Under the pieces are notes generated by a model. It saw nothing but the letters and a program-made list of their open reading frames with translations, was not told where the DNA came from and did no database searches. Positions 8,401-17,251 of a DNA stretch of 64,000 nt are shown piece by piece (positions within the stretch are counted from its first letter, which is position 1; every line of letters starts with the position of its first letter). Origin of the DNA: Salinarchaeum laminariae (lineage in GTDB: Archaea > Halobacteriota > Halobacteria > Halobacteriales > Salinarchaeaceae); NCBI RefSeq assembly GCF_023204835.1, contig NZ_CP096270.1, positions 124,001-188,000 of the forward strand, read 5' to 3'. The position numbers and the translations under genes are program-made.

Positions 8401-8623
8401 TGTACCGTCGTACCCACCGCGAGCGGATAACGCCGACGCTTTCGGGATCGACGTGTGCGCCTCCATGACAGTCAGGTCACAGTAGCGGCCGGGTGCCCGG
8501 CTGTGACGAACGACACTCGCCGGCACGGGCGAGGTGGAACGACGGGCCCTCCCGCTCGGACCTGCATTATCTCGGCCCAAGCACCAAACGGCCCAACCGA
8601 TCGACGCGAGAAACAGATAGCCC

Positions 8624-9076
8624 TCAGGCCTCTTCGTGCAGCTCCCGAATGTCGTCGAGCCGGTCGAACTCCGCTGCCTCCTGGCGGCCCTCCTCGAAGA
8701 CGGATTCAGCGATCTCGATGGGCACGTTCGTCCGGGCAGCGAGAGCGATCGAGTCGCTCGGGCGTGCGTCGACGACGACGCCGTCGCGTGGCGTGTCCAG
8801 GTGGAGGTCGGCGATGTAGGTGCCCTCGTCGGTGACCTCGCTGACGACGACGCGGTTCACCTTCCCGCCAAGTTCCTCCATCACGTCGAGCAGGAGATCG
8901 TGGGTCAGCGGGCGCCCGATGTCGGTGGCGTCGAGCCCCCGGGCGATCGAGCGGGCTTCCTCGAATCCGACGAAGATGGGGACGACGTCCTCCTCGCCCT
9001 CGACGGCAAGTACCACGACGGGGACGGGGCCGTCCGGCGTGCCCGCCACGCGAACGGCGTCGATATCGGCATCCAT
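8624..9076 (-). CDS. Bifunctional nuclease family protein (BFN/DUF151)
   Basis: The product contains the DUF151 core: V-V-V-L-A-V-E-G-E-E-D-V-V-P-I-F-V-G, then E-A-x-S-I-A-R-G and P-L-T-H-D-L-L-L-D-V, followed by A-R-P-S-D-S-I-A-L-A-A-R. Plant and bacterial members have been reported to have DNase and RNase activity. The ATG at 9074-9076 gives 150 residues; a TTG at 9113-9115 would add 13. It lies between Dph2 and PdxT genes on the same strand, 80 bp from PdxT. Confidence 0.85.
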   Translation of the reverse strand: MDADIDAVRVAGTPDGPVPVVVLAVEGEEDVVPIFVGFEEARSIARGLDATDIGRPLTHDLLLDVMEELGGKVNRVVVSEVTDEGTYIADLHLDTPRDGVVVDARPSDSIALAARTNVPIEIAESVFEEGRQEAAEFDRLDDIRELHEEA

Positions 9077-9156
9077 GTCGGCACCGACGGTGGCCACGGC
9101 CAAAAGTCCCTGCAAACGGCTGGAGTCGAGACGGTGGCCGCGATCGACTCGGCACG

Positions 9157-9753
9157 CTACGCGTCGGCAGCGAGTGGCTGGAACAACGCGAGATCGTGGA
9201 TCCGCGAATCGTCGGTTAGCTCGGGATGGAAGGACGTGCCGACGATCGGGCCGTCACGCACTGCGACCGGGCGCCCTTGCACCGTCGCGAGCACCTCGGC
9301 GTCGCCGACGTCGTCGATCGCCGGCGCGCGGATGAACACTGCCGGGAACGGTTCGTCGAGTCCGGTCACGTCGAGAGCGGCCTCGAAGCTGTCTTTCTGG
9401 CGCCCGAAGGCGTTGCGCTCGACGGCGACGTCGACGAGGTCGAGGTCCGCGACGCGGTCGTCCCGCGCGTCCCGCGAGCAGACGATGAGGCCGGCGCAGG
9501 TCGCGAGAATTGGCTTCCCCGCAGCGGCGTGATCGCGGATCTCCGGGGCGATCCCCTCCTGGTGGATCGTCCGCGAGATCGTCGTCGACTCGCCGCCGGG
9601 CATGAGGAGGACGTCGCAGTCGGGAACGACGCCAGCGGAACGGATCGTCTCGACGCGAACGTCCAGATCGTAGGACGCGCCGGCCCGCTCGACGGCAGCG
9701 ACGTGTTCGGCGACGTCGCCCTGAACGGCGAGGACGCCGGCGGTGATCGTCAT
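9157..9753 (-). CDS. pdxT: Pyridoxal 5'-phosphate synthase glutaminase subunit PdxT
   Basis: This class I glutamine amidotransferase releases ammonia from glutamine and feeds it to PdxS for direct synthesis of PLP. The 198 residues include M-P-G-G-E-S-T-T (oxyanion region), A-T-C-A-G-L-I with the nucleophilic Cys, and the Cys-His-Glu triad end T-S-F-H-P-E-L-T near the C terminus. The length is normal for the family. pdxS is not in this window. The gene reads towards the BFN-family gene. Confidence 0.95.
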   Translation of the reverse strand: MTITAGVLAVQGDVAEHVAAVERAGASYDLDVRVETIRSAGVVPDCDVLLMPGGESTTISRTIHQEGIAPEIRDHAAAGKPILATCAGLIVCSRDARDDRVADLDLVDVAVERNAFGRQKDSFEAALDVTGLDEPFPAVFIRAPAIDDVGDAEVLATVQGRPVAVRDGPIVGTSFHPELTDDSRIHDLALFQPLAADA

Positions 9754-9870
9754 CGTCGAATCGGAGTGGCGCCGCGGACAAAAGCACGACGGACCGGGGA
9801 AGCGTCAGTAGCTACGAGCTGGCGTACGCACTGCTCGGCGAGGTCGAGATCGCGAGTCCAAAAACGCGGC

Positions 9871-10035
9871 TCAGTAGACGATCGTCAGAGTCTGGACGAA
9901 CGCGCCGAGGAGGATTCCAAACGCCATGACGCTCTTGGGATCCATCCTGATCGCGTCGTTGTCCTCCGAGTCGAAATACCGAACGAGCCCCGCACTGGAC
10001 ATCAGCCCGCCGCTGTTCTGGCCACTGCCACTCAT
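9871..10035 (-). CDS. Preprotein translocase subunit Sec61-beta
   Basis: The 54-residue product starts M-S-G-S-G-Q-N-S-G-G-L-M-S-S-A-G-L-V-R-Y-F, followed by D-P-K-S-V-M-A-F-G-I-L-L-G-A-F, the single tail-anchor helix. This is the standard archaeal Sec61-beta (SecBeta), the small third subunit of the SecYE-beta channel. The ATG at 10033-10035 gives the canonical N terminus; the longer upstream frame overlaps repetitive sequence. It follows mutL on the same strand. Confidence 0.93.
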   Translation of the reverse strand: MSGSGQNSGGLMSSAGLVRYFDSEDNDAIRMDPKSVMAFGILLGAFVQTLTIVY

Positions 10036-10110
10036 GCTTCTCGCTCGGGGGTCGGGCCCCATAGGTCTTCCTCTCCAGCTCGGGGGCGCCGAGACAGAGG
10101 GCCCCAATAG

Positions 10111-12360
10111 TCAGTCGCGTCGGCTCCCGTGCCCAGGATAGTCCCGCTCGAAGCGTTCGGCGAGCTCGTCGCCGTCGATACGGACGATCGTCGGCCGGCC
10201 GTGGGGGCACGCGAAGGGGTTTTCACAGTCGTCGAGCGCCTCGAGGAGCCCCGCCACGGAGCCCTCCGTCAGCGACGTGTTCCCTTTGACCGCCGGCGCA
10301 CAGGCGAGATCGCCCAGCAACTCGTCGGCCATCGCCTCGACGGTCCCTTCGCCGTCACCGCCGGCGAGCAGCGCGCCGAACACGTCCCGGATCGCGTTTG
10401 GATCCAGCGTCTCACCGAGCACGGTCGGCACGCTCCGGACTGTCAGGGTGTGGTCCGAGCGATCGGCGTGAAAGCCCAATCGGCGGAGCGCGGGTGCGTA
10501 CTCGTCGTAGGTTTCGGCCTCCGTCGGCGTCAGCGACAGTTCGACGGGATCGGCGAGAGCCTGTGCCGTCCCGGAGTCGACGGCGTCGCGCAGCCGCTCG
10601 TAGTGGATTCGCTCGTCAGCGGCGTGCTGATCGATCAGGAGCAGGCCGTCGGGGCCCTCCGCGACGACGTAGGTGTCGGCGTGCTGGCCGAGGACGCGCA
10701 GCGGCGGCAGCCGATCGAAGGCAGTGCTGGTCGCCGACACCGAATCGCCGTCGAGCGTGCGCTGGTCGGTCGCAGTGACGGTCGGCTCGCTGCGAGCGGC
10801 GAGCTGGTCGGTCCAGTCGGCGGCCTGTGGCGTGTTCGAGTGGTCCGGATCGCCGAGCGTCGTCGACTCTGACTGATCGGCCTGCGTTGAGTCGCTTGCC
10901 CCATCGGCGCTATCGACGCCGGTATCGGTGGCCGTCGTGGCCGCCGAGAACGAGCCGTCGGCCGCGTTCGTACTCTGGGGCTCATCGTCGCGCGTACTTG
11001 GCGGCGCGTCACTGTTCGTATTCGATGGCTCGTCAGTTTGTGTGCTCGGTGGTGCGTCAGTCTGTGTGCTCGGTGCTGTGCCAGTCTGCGTTCCAGATGA
11101 CCCGGCGGTCTGCGTGCCAGACGACTCGGCGGCCAGAGTTGCCGACGACTCGTCGGTGGTCGTCGCGGGCGAATCCGCGATCTCTGCGTTCTCCGTCGAA
11201 GCGTCCCCGTCGTCGTCGGATCGCACCGCCGTCTCGACGGGCTCGGAGGCCCCGCGCGGCGCGGAGGCGCGGACGATTCCCGCGTCCAGCAGGGCATCGC
11301 GAACCGCATCCGTCACGGCGTCCTCGACTGCACCCTCCTCGTCGAACCGGACCGCCTGCTTTCGCGGGTGGACGTTCACGTCCACGCGCTCGGGTGGCAC
11401 CTCGACGAAGAGTACGGCGAATGGGTAGCGTTCGGCGGAGAGTTGCCGGTCGTAGGCGTCTACGATGGCTCCACGAACTGCGTCGCTGGCCACCGCGCGA
11501 TCGTTGACGTACGTCGCGAGATACTCTCTGCTCGCGCGCGTCGTTTCGGGCTCGCTGACGTGGCCGTGGATACGGGAGACTGCGTCGGTCTCGGGCTCGA
11601 CGTCGACCTCGAGCATCGACTCCGCGACGTCGCGTCCGTAAACGGCCATGATCGCCGCGACGCGGTCGCCGTCGCCGGTGGTCGCGAACACCTCCCGACC
11701 GTCGTGCGTCAGGGAGATTGCGACGTTGGGGTTCGCGAGCGCGTATCGTCCCACCACGCGCGAGACGTGGCGGAACTCCGTCGCGGGCTCGGAGAGGTAC
11801 TTCCGGCGCGCTGGCGTGTTGTGGAAGAGATCCGTAACGGCGACCGTGGTGCCGCCGGGATGCGCAGCGGGCTCGACGGTTTCGACGTCGCCGCTGCGGT
11901 AGACGAGGCGGGTGCCGGATGCCGATGCTGGAGTGCTGCCGTCTGCGTCGCCGGCGTCGCCGCCCCGGCGGTCCGGATTCGGTTTCGCGGTGAGTGCCAG
12001 ATCGGCGACGGCGCCGATCGTGTGCAGCGCCTCCCCGCGGAACCCCAGCGTGCTCACGGATTCGAGTTCGCCCGCGTCGGTAAGCTTGCTCGTCGTGTGC
12101 TCACGAACGGAGGCACGAAGGTCCGACTCCGACATTCCGACGCCGTCGTCCCGGACTTCCACGAGGTCGAGGCCACCCTCCTTGACGGTGATCTGGATTC
12201 GCTCGGCGCCCGCGTCGAGCGCGTTCTCGACGAGTTCCTTCGCGACGGACGCCGGGCGCTCGACGACCTCGCCGGCCGCGATCTTGGCGATGGTATCGTC
12301 GTCGAGCTGGCGAATCTCGGTGTCGGCTGGCGACTCCGGTTCGTCGGCGTCCTCGGTCAC
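10111..12360 (-). CDS. mutL: DNA mismatch repair protein MutL, endonuclease-motif type
   Basis: MutL couples mismatch recognition by MutS to strand processing. The N-terminal GHKL ATPase has E-N-A-L-D-A-G, D-D-G-V-G-M and G-F-R-G-E-A-L. The C-terminal domain has D-Q-H-A-A-D-E-R-I-H-Y-E, matching the DQHA(x2)E(x4)E metal site of nicking MutL proteins, and C-P-H-G-R-P-T. Between them lies a Ser/Thr/Gln/Asp-rich linker of about 150-200 residues with degenerate repeats around P-P-S-T-Q-T-D. The GTG at 12358-12360 (V-T-E-D-A-D) gives 749 residues; the frame continues to 12462 but would cross the promoter of the divergent lipoprotein gene. Confidence 0.93.
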   Translation of the reverse strand: MTEDADEPESPADTEIRQLDDDTIAKIAAGEVVERPASVAKELVENALDAGAERIQITVKEGGLDLVEVRDDGVGMSESDLRASVREHTTSKLTDAGELESVSTLGFRGEALHTIGAVADLALTAKPNPDRRGGDAGDADGSTPASASGTRLVYRSGDVETVEPAAHPGGTTVAVTDLFHNTPARRKYLSEPATEFRHVSRVVGRYALANPNVAISLTHDGREVFATTGDGDRVAAIMAVYGRDVAESMLEVDVEPETDAVSRIHGHVSEPETTRASREYLATYVNDRAVASDAVRGAIVDAYDRQLSAERYPFAVLFVEVPPERVDVNVHPRKQAVRFDEEGAVEDAVTDAVRDALLDAGIVRASAPRGASEPVETAVRSDDDGDASTENAEIADSPATTTDESSATLAAESSGTQTAGSSGTQTGTAPSTQTDAPPSTQTDEPSNTNSDAPPSTRDDEPQSTNAADGSFSAATTATDTGVDSADGASDSTQADQSESTTLGDPDHSNTPQAADWTDQLAARSEPTVTATDQRTLDGDSVSATSTAFDRLPPLRVLGQHADTYVVAEGPDGLLLIDQHAADERIHYERLRDAVDSGTAQALADPVELSLTPTEAETYDEYAPALRRLGFHADRSDHTLTVRSVPTVLGETLDPNAIRDVFGALLAGGDGEGTVEAMADELLGDLACAPAVKGNTSLTEGSVAGLLEALDDCENPFACPHGRPTIVRIDGDELAERFERDYPGHGSRRD

Positions 12361-12420
12361 GTATCCGTCCTGGCCCCCGGGCACCAAAACTCCCGCGGGA
12401 GGGGATGGTCTGCGTGACCA

Positions 12421-12430
12421 GATATTTATC
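12421..12430 (+). promoter_or_regulatory. Archaeal TATA box for the lipoprotein gene at 12454
   Basis: GATATTTATC is centred about 28 bp upstream of the ATG at 12454, so transcription would start at or just before the start codon, as in the leaderless mRNAs common in haloarchaea. The position also argues against the long upstream start of mutL. Confidence 0.6.
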
Positions 12431-12453
12431 TCCACGTCTGGATCGGTGTATCT

Positions 12454-12909
12454 ATGGCCCAACGCGTCGGGCGGCGTGCCCTCCTCCAGTCGACGGCAGT
12501 CGGAATCGCCGGCCTTGCAGGCTGCACGACGTTCGGAGATCAGTCAACGTCGCAGACGCCGAAGTTTATCGATTTGACCGCAATCAACCTCCACGACGCG
12601 CCGCACACCGCACACGTCCGACTCGAACTCGACGGCGAAACCGTCTATCGAGAGTCCAAGCAGATGGCTGCTAGCGAATTGGATCATTCGCGCGGAGCCG
12701 TGTTCTCGGAGTATCCGACGACGGCCGAACCCTACGTCCTGTCCGCGTGGCGGGACGACCGCCCGGAAACAGACGCGAGGACCCTCGACTTCGCATCGTT
12801 CGACACAGAATGTCTCGCCGTGCAGCTGATGATTGGAACGTACGGACGTAACGTCGAGACTCCTCGGCTGGCCATCTACTACGGGTTCAACTGTTCCGCC
12901 AGTTCGTAG
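12454..12909 (+). CDS. Exported lipoprotein with twin-arginine signal, unknown function
   Basis: The 151-residue product begins M-A-Q-R-V-G-R-R-A-L-L-Q-S-T, a Tat-type signal, and has the lipobox L-A-G-C at about residues 25-28. The mature part has a beta-sandwich-like pattern (A-H-V-R-L-E-L-D-G-E-T-V-Y). The gene sits divergently between mutL and mutS, which are on the other strand, with no evident link to repair. It is probably a surface protein. Confidence 0.75.
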   Translation: MAQRVGRRALLQSTAVGIAGLAGCTTFGDQSTSQTPKFIDLTAINLHDAPHTAHVRLELDGETVYRESKQMAASELDHSRGAVFSEYPTTAEPYVLSAWRDDRPETDARTLDFASFDTECLAVQLMIGTYGRNVETPRLAIYYGFNCSASS

Positions 12910-13236
12910 CGGTTGAGTCCGGAAACTGGTGGTGCAGGCCTATGTACATCCGCTAGGCACGGGGTCGCTGCCGGGTGATTTGCTCGTGTAGCGTGGCGTT
13001 TGCTAGTCCAAATGATCTGCATCTGGAAGCCCCCTCCCGCTCGTCGCGCCTAACTCGCTGCGCGCTTCGGCTCACTTCGCTACGCTCGTTCGCCTGCAGT
13101 GCTTGCGTCGGTACGCGCGACGAGCGGTCGGCCCCTTCCATTCCCACCCGATAGTGGCCCGTCGAGCCTCACGTCGATGCGTGGAGAAGGCGATCGCTCG
13201 AAACCCGAGGATCGTGGAAACTCGCTGCACTGTCGG
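12910..13236. other. 327-bp gap with a dispersed repeat, no gene
   Basis: The interval between the lipoprotein and the mutS stop holds the element at 13025-13139 and otherwise no recognisable gene. Open frames across it are short and Arg-rich. Confidence 0.6.
13025..13139 (-). repeat. Dispersed ~115-bp element with imperfect inverted ends
   Basis: The ends are GGAAGCCCCCTCCCGCTCG (left) and CGAGCGGTCGGCCCCTTCC (right). Inside is a CTCGCTGCGCGCTTCGGCTC stretch and GCAGTGCTTGCGTCG. It is the reverse orientation of the copy at 19637-19747, where GCAAGCACTGCAGCGAGGCC occurs. No open frame fits a transposase, so it resembles a miniature non-autonomous element. Confidence 0.65.
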
Positions 13237-15927
13237 TCACTCCTCGTCGAGGGACTCCTGCCACTCCTGCACTTTGCCCAGCAGTTCCACGGGCGGCGTC
13301 TCGTTCACGTCCAGGTCGGTCAGCTCCTCCAGAACGGCCTCGGTCTCGGGATCGAGCTGATCGCCAGCGTCGTCGCTCGACTCGGTCGTGGATTCACGCG
13401 TTCGCTGTGTCCCCATCCCACCATCCGCGCTCGCGGTTTTCAGCTCCCCGCTCCCCACGTCGAAGACGACCTGCTGGGGTTCGCCGTCCTGCCCGCCGCT
13501 CCCACCGGAGCCCCGGGCTTCGATCGCCTGCTCCTTCCTGAGCCGGTCGAGCACGTCGTCGGAGCGATCCACCACGGGCTCGGGAACACCCGCGAGGTCG
13601 GCGACGTGGATACCGTAGGAGCGATCGGTCGGTCCCTCGCGTACCGTGCGCAGGAACGTGACCTCGCCGTCGGTCTCCTCGGCAGCGACGTGGACGTTCG
13701 CGACGCGGTCGAGGTGGTCGGCGAGCGTCGTGAGTTCGTGATAGTGGGTGGCGAACAGCGTCTTCGCGCCGATCTCGTTGTGGAGGTACTCCGTCGCAGC
13801 CCACGCGATCGAGATGCCGTCGTAGGTCGCGGTGCCGCGGCCGACCTCGTCCAGGATGACCAGGGACTCCTCGGTAGCGGAGTGAAGGATGTTCGCCAGC
13901 TCCTGCATCTCGACCATGAACGTCGAGCGACCCTGGGCGAGCTCGTCGAGTGCGCCGACGCGGGTGTAGATGCCGTCGACGAGCCCGATCTCGGCAGCAT
14001 CGGCGGGCACGAAGCTCCCGACCTGGGCGAGCAGGACGATCAGCGCCGTCTGGCGCATGTACGTCGACTTCCCGCTCATGTTCGGGCCCGTGACGATGAC
14101 GAACCGGCGATCGTCCCCCAGCGACGCATCGTTGGGCACGAACGCCGTCGTGGTCTCGACGACGGGGTGGCGCCCGCGCTCGATCTCGACCGGGCCACCG
14201 GCGGGTCCGAGCTCCGGACGAACCCAGCCCTGCTCGGCCGCGTGTGTCGCCAGCGATGCGAGGGCGTCGGCGGTCGCGATCGCGCGGCCGGCGTCCTGCA
14301 GGAGTGCGGCCTCGCTTGCGACGGTCGCTCGAACTTCCTCGAAGATCTCGCGTTCCAGCTCCGCACGCTCGTCTTCGAGCCGCAGAATCTCGCGCTCGCG
14401 CTCCTCGAGCTCCTCGGTGACGAACCGGTCGTGGTTTTTCAGCGACTTGATCTGGCGGAACCGCTCAGGGACCTGGTCGGCCTCGGAGCTGCCGACCTGA
14501 ACGTAGTAGCCGTCGGTGGCGTTGCGGTCGACGGTGACGTGCGTGAGCCCCAGTTCGTCGGAGACGCGATCGTCGAGCCCATCGATCCACTCGAGGGCGG
14601 CCTCGTGGCGCTCGACGACCTCGTCGAGTTCGTCGTCGTAGCCCCGCGCGATCAGGCCGCCCTCGGAGATGCTCGCGGGCGGCTCCTCGGCGAGCGCGGC
14701 ATCGAGCTCCGCCCGGAGGTCCGCAGCCGCTTCCCGATCGGGGCGCTGGAGGATGGCGGGCAGCGGCGAGTCGGCGAGCGTCTCGTCGTCAGAGATCACC
14801 GCCTCGGCGGCGGGGAGGACGGCCAGCGCGTCGCGAACGCCGATGAGGTCGGCGGCGTCGGCGCTGCCGTGCGTGGCGCGGCTCGCGAGCCGGGCGAGAT
14901 CTGCGGCCTCCGAGAGTTCTTCGCGCAGTCGCTCGCGTGCGAGCGCGGCGCCGCCCAGCGCGTCGACGGAGTCGAGGCGAGTCTCGATAGACTCTCGATC
15001 ACGTCGGGGGCGCGCGAGCCACTCGCCGAGTCGGCGCCGGCCGGGGCTCGTGACCGTCTGGTCGATCCTCGCGAGCAGGGAGCCCTGTCGATCGCCCTGC
15101 ATCGTCTCGGTCAGTTCGAGATTGCGCTGGGTCGTGGCGTCGAGAGCAACGTGTTCGCGGTCGCGGTAGCGCTGGAGCCGGGTGAAAGAGGCCAGCACGC
15201 CGGCGCCGGTCGTCTCGACGTAGTCCAGCGTCGCGCCGGCTGCCTGGACCGCGGGCGCGGCCTGCTCCAGTCCGACGCTCTCGACGGCGCCGTCGCCGAA
15301 CTGCTCGCGGAGCCGGTGGGCGGCCGCACCGGGCGCGAACGCCTCGGCTTCGTGAAGCGTGAGCGTGGCGTCGAGGTCGTTCCTGAGCGTCGCGATCGCG
15401 TCGTCGTCCTCGCGGAGGTCGGGCCCGGGCAGCACCTCGACGGGATCGAACCGGGCGAGTTCCGCCAGGAGATCGCCGAGGTCGCCGCCGACGCCAGTGA
15501 CGTAGAATCGGCCGGTCGTCACGTCCGCGAGCGCGACGCCGTAGCGGTCGGTCTCCTCCACGACCGTCGCGAGATAGCGGGCGTCGGCGTCCGTCGTCGA
15601 GAGGAGGGTCCCCGGCGAGACCACGCGAGTGAGTTCGCGAGAGTGATCGCCGTCTTCGTCGCGCTGATCGGCGACAGCGACGCGGTAGCCGCGCTCGACG
15701 AGCGCCTGGAGGTAGGGCGTCAGCTCCGAGAGCGGCACGCCAGCCATCGCGTACGACTCGCCGCCGGAGGATTTCGAGGTCTGCTTGAGATCCAGTTCGC
15801 GGCAGACCAGCTCGGCGTCCTCGCCGAAGAACTCGTAGAAATCGCCGACCTGCATCGCGAGCACGTCCGCGCCGGACTCTTCTTTGAGGGTCGCGAACTC
15901 GCCGACGATCCCCTCCGCTGCGTCCAT
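13237..15927 (-). CDS. mutS: DNA mismatch repair protein MutS
   Basis: MutS recognises mismatches and small loops. The N-terminal domain has G-D-F-Y-E-F-F, containing the Phe-x-Glu mismatch-reading motif. The ATPase domain has G-P-N-M-S-G-K-S-T (Walker A), L-V-I-L-D-E-V-G-R-G-T (Walker B) and F-A-T-H-Y-H-E-L. The ATG at 15925-15927 (M-D-A-A-E-G-I-V-G-E-F) gives 896 residues, the normal MutS1 size. The linker before the C-terminal helix is Gly/Ser-rich and acidic. mutS and mutL are on the same strand but separated by a divergent lipoprotein gene, so they are not a simple operon. Confidence 0.96.
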   Translation of the reverse strand: MDAAEGIVGEFATLKEESGADVLAMQVGDFYEFFGEDAELVCRELDLKQTSKSSGGESYAMAGVPLSELTPYLQALVERGYRVAVADQRDEDGDHSRELTRVVSPGTLLSTTDADARYLATVVEETDRYGVALADVTTGRFYVTGVGGDLGDLLAELARFDPVEVLPGPDLREDDDAIATLRNDLDATLTLHEAEAFAPGAAAHRLREQFGDGAVESVGLEQAAPAVQAAGATLDYVETTGAGVLASFTRLQRYRDREHVALDATTQRNLELTETMQGDRQGSLLARIDQTVTSPGRRRLGEWLARPRRDRESIETRLDSVDALGGAALARERLREELSEAADLARLASRATHGSADAADLIGVRDALAVLPAAEAVISDDETLADSPLPAILQRPDREAAADLRAELDAALAEEPPASISEGGLIARGYDDELDEVVERHEAALEWIDGLDDRVSDELGLTHVTVDRNATDGYYVQVGSSEADQVPERFRQIKSLKNHDRFVTEELEEREREILRLEDERAELEREIFEEVRATVASEAALLQDAGRAIATADALASLATHAAEQGWVRPELGPAGGPVEIERGRHPVVETTTAFVPNDASLGDDRRFVIVTGPNMSGKSTYMRQTALIVLLAQVGSFVPADAAEIGLVDGIYTRVGALDELAQGRSTFMVEMQELANILHSATEESLVILDEVGRGTATYDGISIAWAATEYLHNEIGAKTLFATHYHELTTLADHLDRVANVHVAAEETDGEVTFLRTVREGPTDRSYGIHVADLAGVPEPVVDRSDDVLDRLRKEQAIEARGSGGSGGQDGEPQQVVFDVGSGELKTASADGGMGTQRTRESTTESSDDAGDQLDPETEAVLEELTDLDVNETPPVELLGKVQEWQESLDEE

Positions 15928-16023
15928 GTCCGTGGGCAGACGGCTCGGCGGCAAAACGATGTGGGTTCCGGGGCGAAACTGAACCTGCGCCGACCGATCA
16001 GTGCGCCTGCGTCGACGGCCCGA

Positions 16024-16716
16024 TCAGTGTTGCTCCTCGACGAGGAAGGCCATGATCTTGCGCTCGGCGGCGCGAACGTGCTCCTGAAACGTCGTGGAGC
16101 TAATGTCGAGCTCGTCCGCGATCTGTTCGCCGGTCTGCTCGCGGGGGCGCCGGTAGTATCCCGCTTTAAACGCCGTGCAGAGCACCTCTTGTTGACGATC
16201 GGTGAGCTCCTCGAGAATCACACTCTTGAGTTCCGCGTCGGAGAGAAGCGGCGTCGGGGCCGATTGCGTGCGTTTGGCCACGAGCTCCACTGCGTGCTCG
16301 TTCTCGAAGGATTCGACGAGTTCGCCGGGATCGTCCTCCGGAAGGACCTCCGCGACGATCTTGCCACCGCCCGGAGTCCCCTCGACGGTGGTGGGGATCG
16401 CACGTCGCTCGGCCAGATACTGCGCCGGGCAGCCGTCGGTCACGACGACCTCGACGAGGCTCCGCTGCTCGGCGTCGAGGATGACGCGAGCGCCGAAACC
16501 GTCGTTCTCGGAGACGCGCTCGACGAACACCTCGGGATCGCTGTCGAGGACGCTGAAGTACTCGGCCTGTCGCCCGTCCTCGCGGGGCAGTTGCTTCTCG
16601 AGGACGATCTCACACTCGTTGGACTGGGCCACGGAGACGAACGGGTAGATGGGCTCAGTTACGGCGAACTCGATTTCCACGACGCCGTCGTCGGAGGTCG
16701 ATTGTGGGAGGGCCAT
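16024..16716 (-). CDS. Bat-type helix-turn-helix transcriptional regulator (HTH_10)
   Basis: The product, 230 residues from the ATG at 16714-16716, has an N-terminal bacterio-opsin-activator-like sensory domain and a C-terminal HTH_10: L-T-D-R-Q-Q-E-V-L-C-T-A-F-K-A-G-Y-Y-R-R-P-R followed by E-Q-I-A-D-E-L-D-I-S-S-T-T-F-Q-E-H-V-R-A-A-E-type recognition helix. Such regulators are very numerous in haloarchaea; the target is unknown. No PAS domain is present. It is transcribed from just upstream of mutS on the same strand with a 96-bp gap. Confidence 0.9.
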   Translation of the reverse strand: MALPQSTSDDGVVEIEFAVTEPIYPFVSVAQSNECEIVLEKQLPREDGRQAEYFSVLDSDPEVFVERVSENDGFGARVILDAEQRSLVEVVVTDGCPAQYLAERRAIPTTVEGTPGGGKIVAEVLPEDDPGELVESFENEHAVELVAKRTQSAPTPLLSDAELKSVILEELTDRQQEVLCTAFKAGYYRRPREQTGEQIADELDISSTTFQEHVRAAERKIMAFLVEEQH

Positions 16717-16801
16717 TCCTCGATGGTTTTCACTCGCGATCCTTAACATTTGAGGCAGAACCTGCCGAGGAAAGGCACCATCGCATGCAGTCGGCCCGCA
16801 G

Positions 16802-17080
16802 TTAGCGAGTCACTGTATCCACTCTGTACAGTTCGACTTCTCCACTCGACCGCGTAACGACGTCATAGCCAGCAAACTGAAAGGAGAGTCGCGCAGGAGC
16901 GGTGGTCGAAGCGAACAGGTCGTCGAGCGAGTCGGCGTCGATCGACTGTCTGAGTGGCGGCAGTTCACGAACCGGCGTCCCGGAGGCATCACTGACGGCC
17001 TCACAGACGGTGACGCTCGTCGTTGCCGAGTCATCGACTGTAGTCGTCGCTATCGGCTGTCGATCGACGATACTACTCAT
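16802..17080 (-). CDS. HalOD1 output-domain protein
   Basis: The 92-residue product matches the small HalOD1 domain: a V-C-E-A-V-S-D-A-S-G helix, L-P-P-L-R-Q-S-I-D-A-D-S-L-D-D-L-F, then a strand L-S-F-Q-F-A-G-Y-D-V-V. HalOD1 is a haloarchaeal output domain, often stand-alone, thought to be part of signalling. It lies upstream of the bat-type regulator on the same strand with an 85-bp gap. Confidence 0.85.
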   Translation of the reverse strand: MSSIVDRQPIATTTVDDSATTSVTVCEAVSDASGTPVRELPPLRQSIDADSLDDLFASTTAPARLSFQFAGYDVVTRSSGEVELYRVDTVTR

Positions 17081-17251
17081 ACTACGATGTTAGAGTAGAC
17101 CACGGGAATAGGTAACACCTTCTTGTGACGGTGATCACACGATGAGAGAACCCGAGTCGTATCCAGCCAGCATACACCATGGATCGGCGCACGTCGAACC
17201 TTCTCCTGATACCCCGACGTGCTTTTCTCCGGCCGCTCCATCGACCCTGAC

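Noticed and set aside
13099..16746. Plus-strand open frame of 1215 codons
   Set aside because: It is antisense to mutS and the bat-type regulator. Long antisense frames are expected in GC-rich haloarchaeal genes, and its residues follow the complement of mutS codons.
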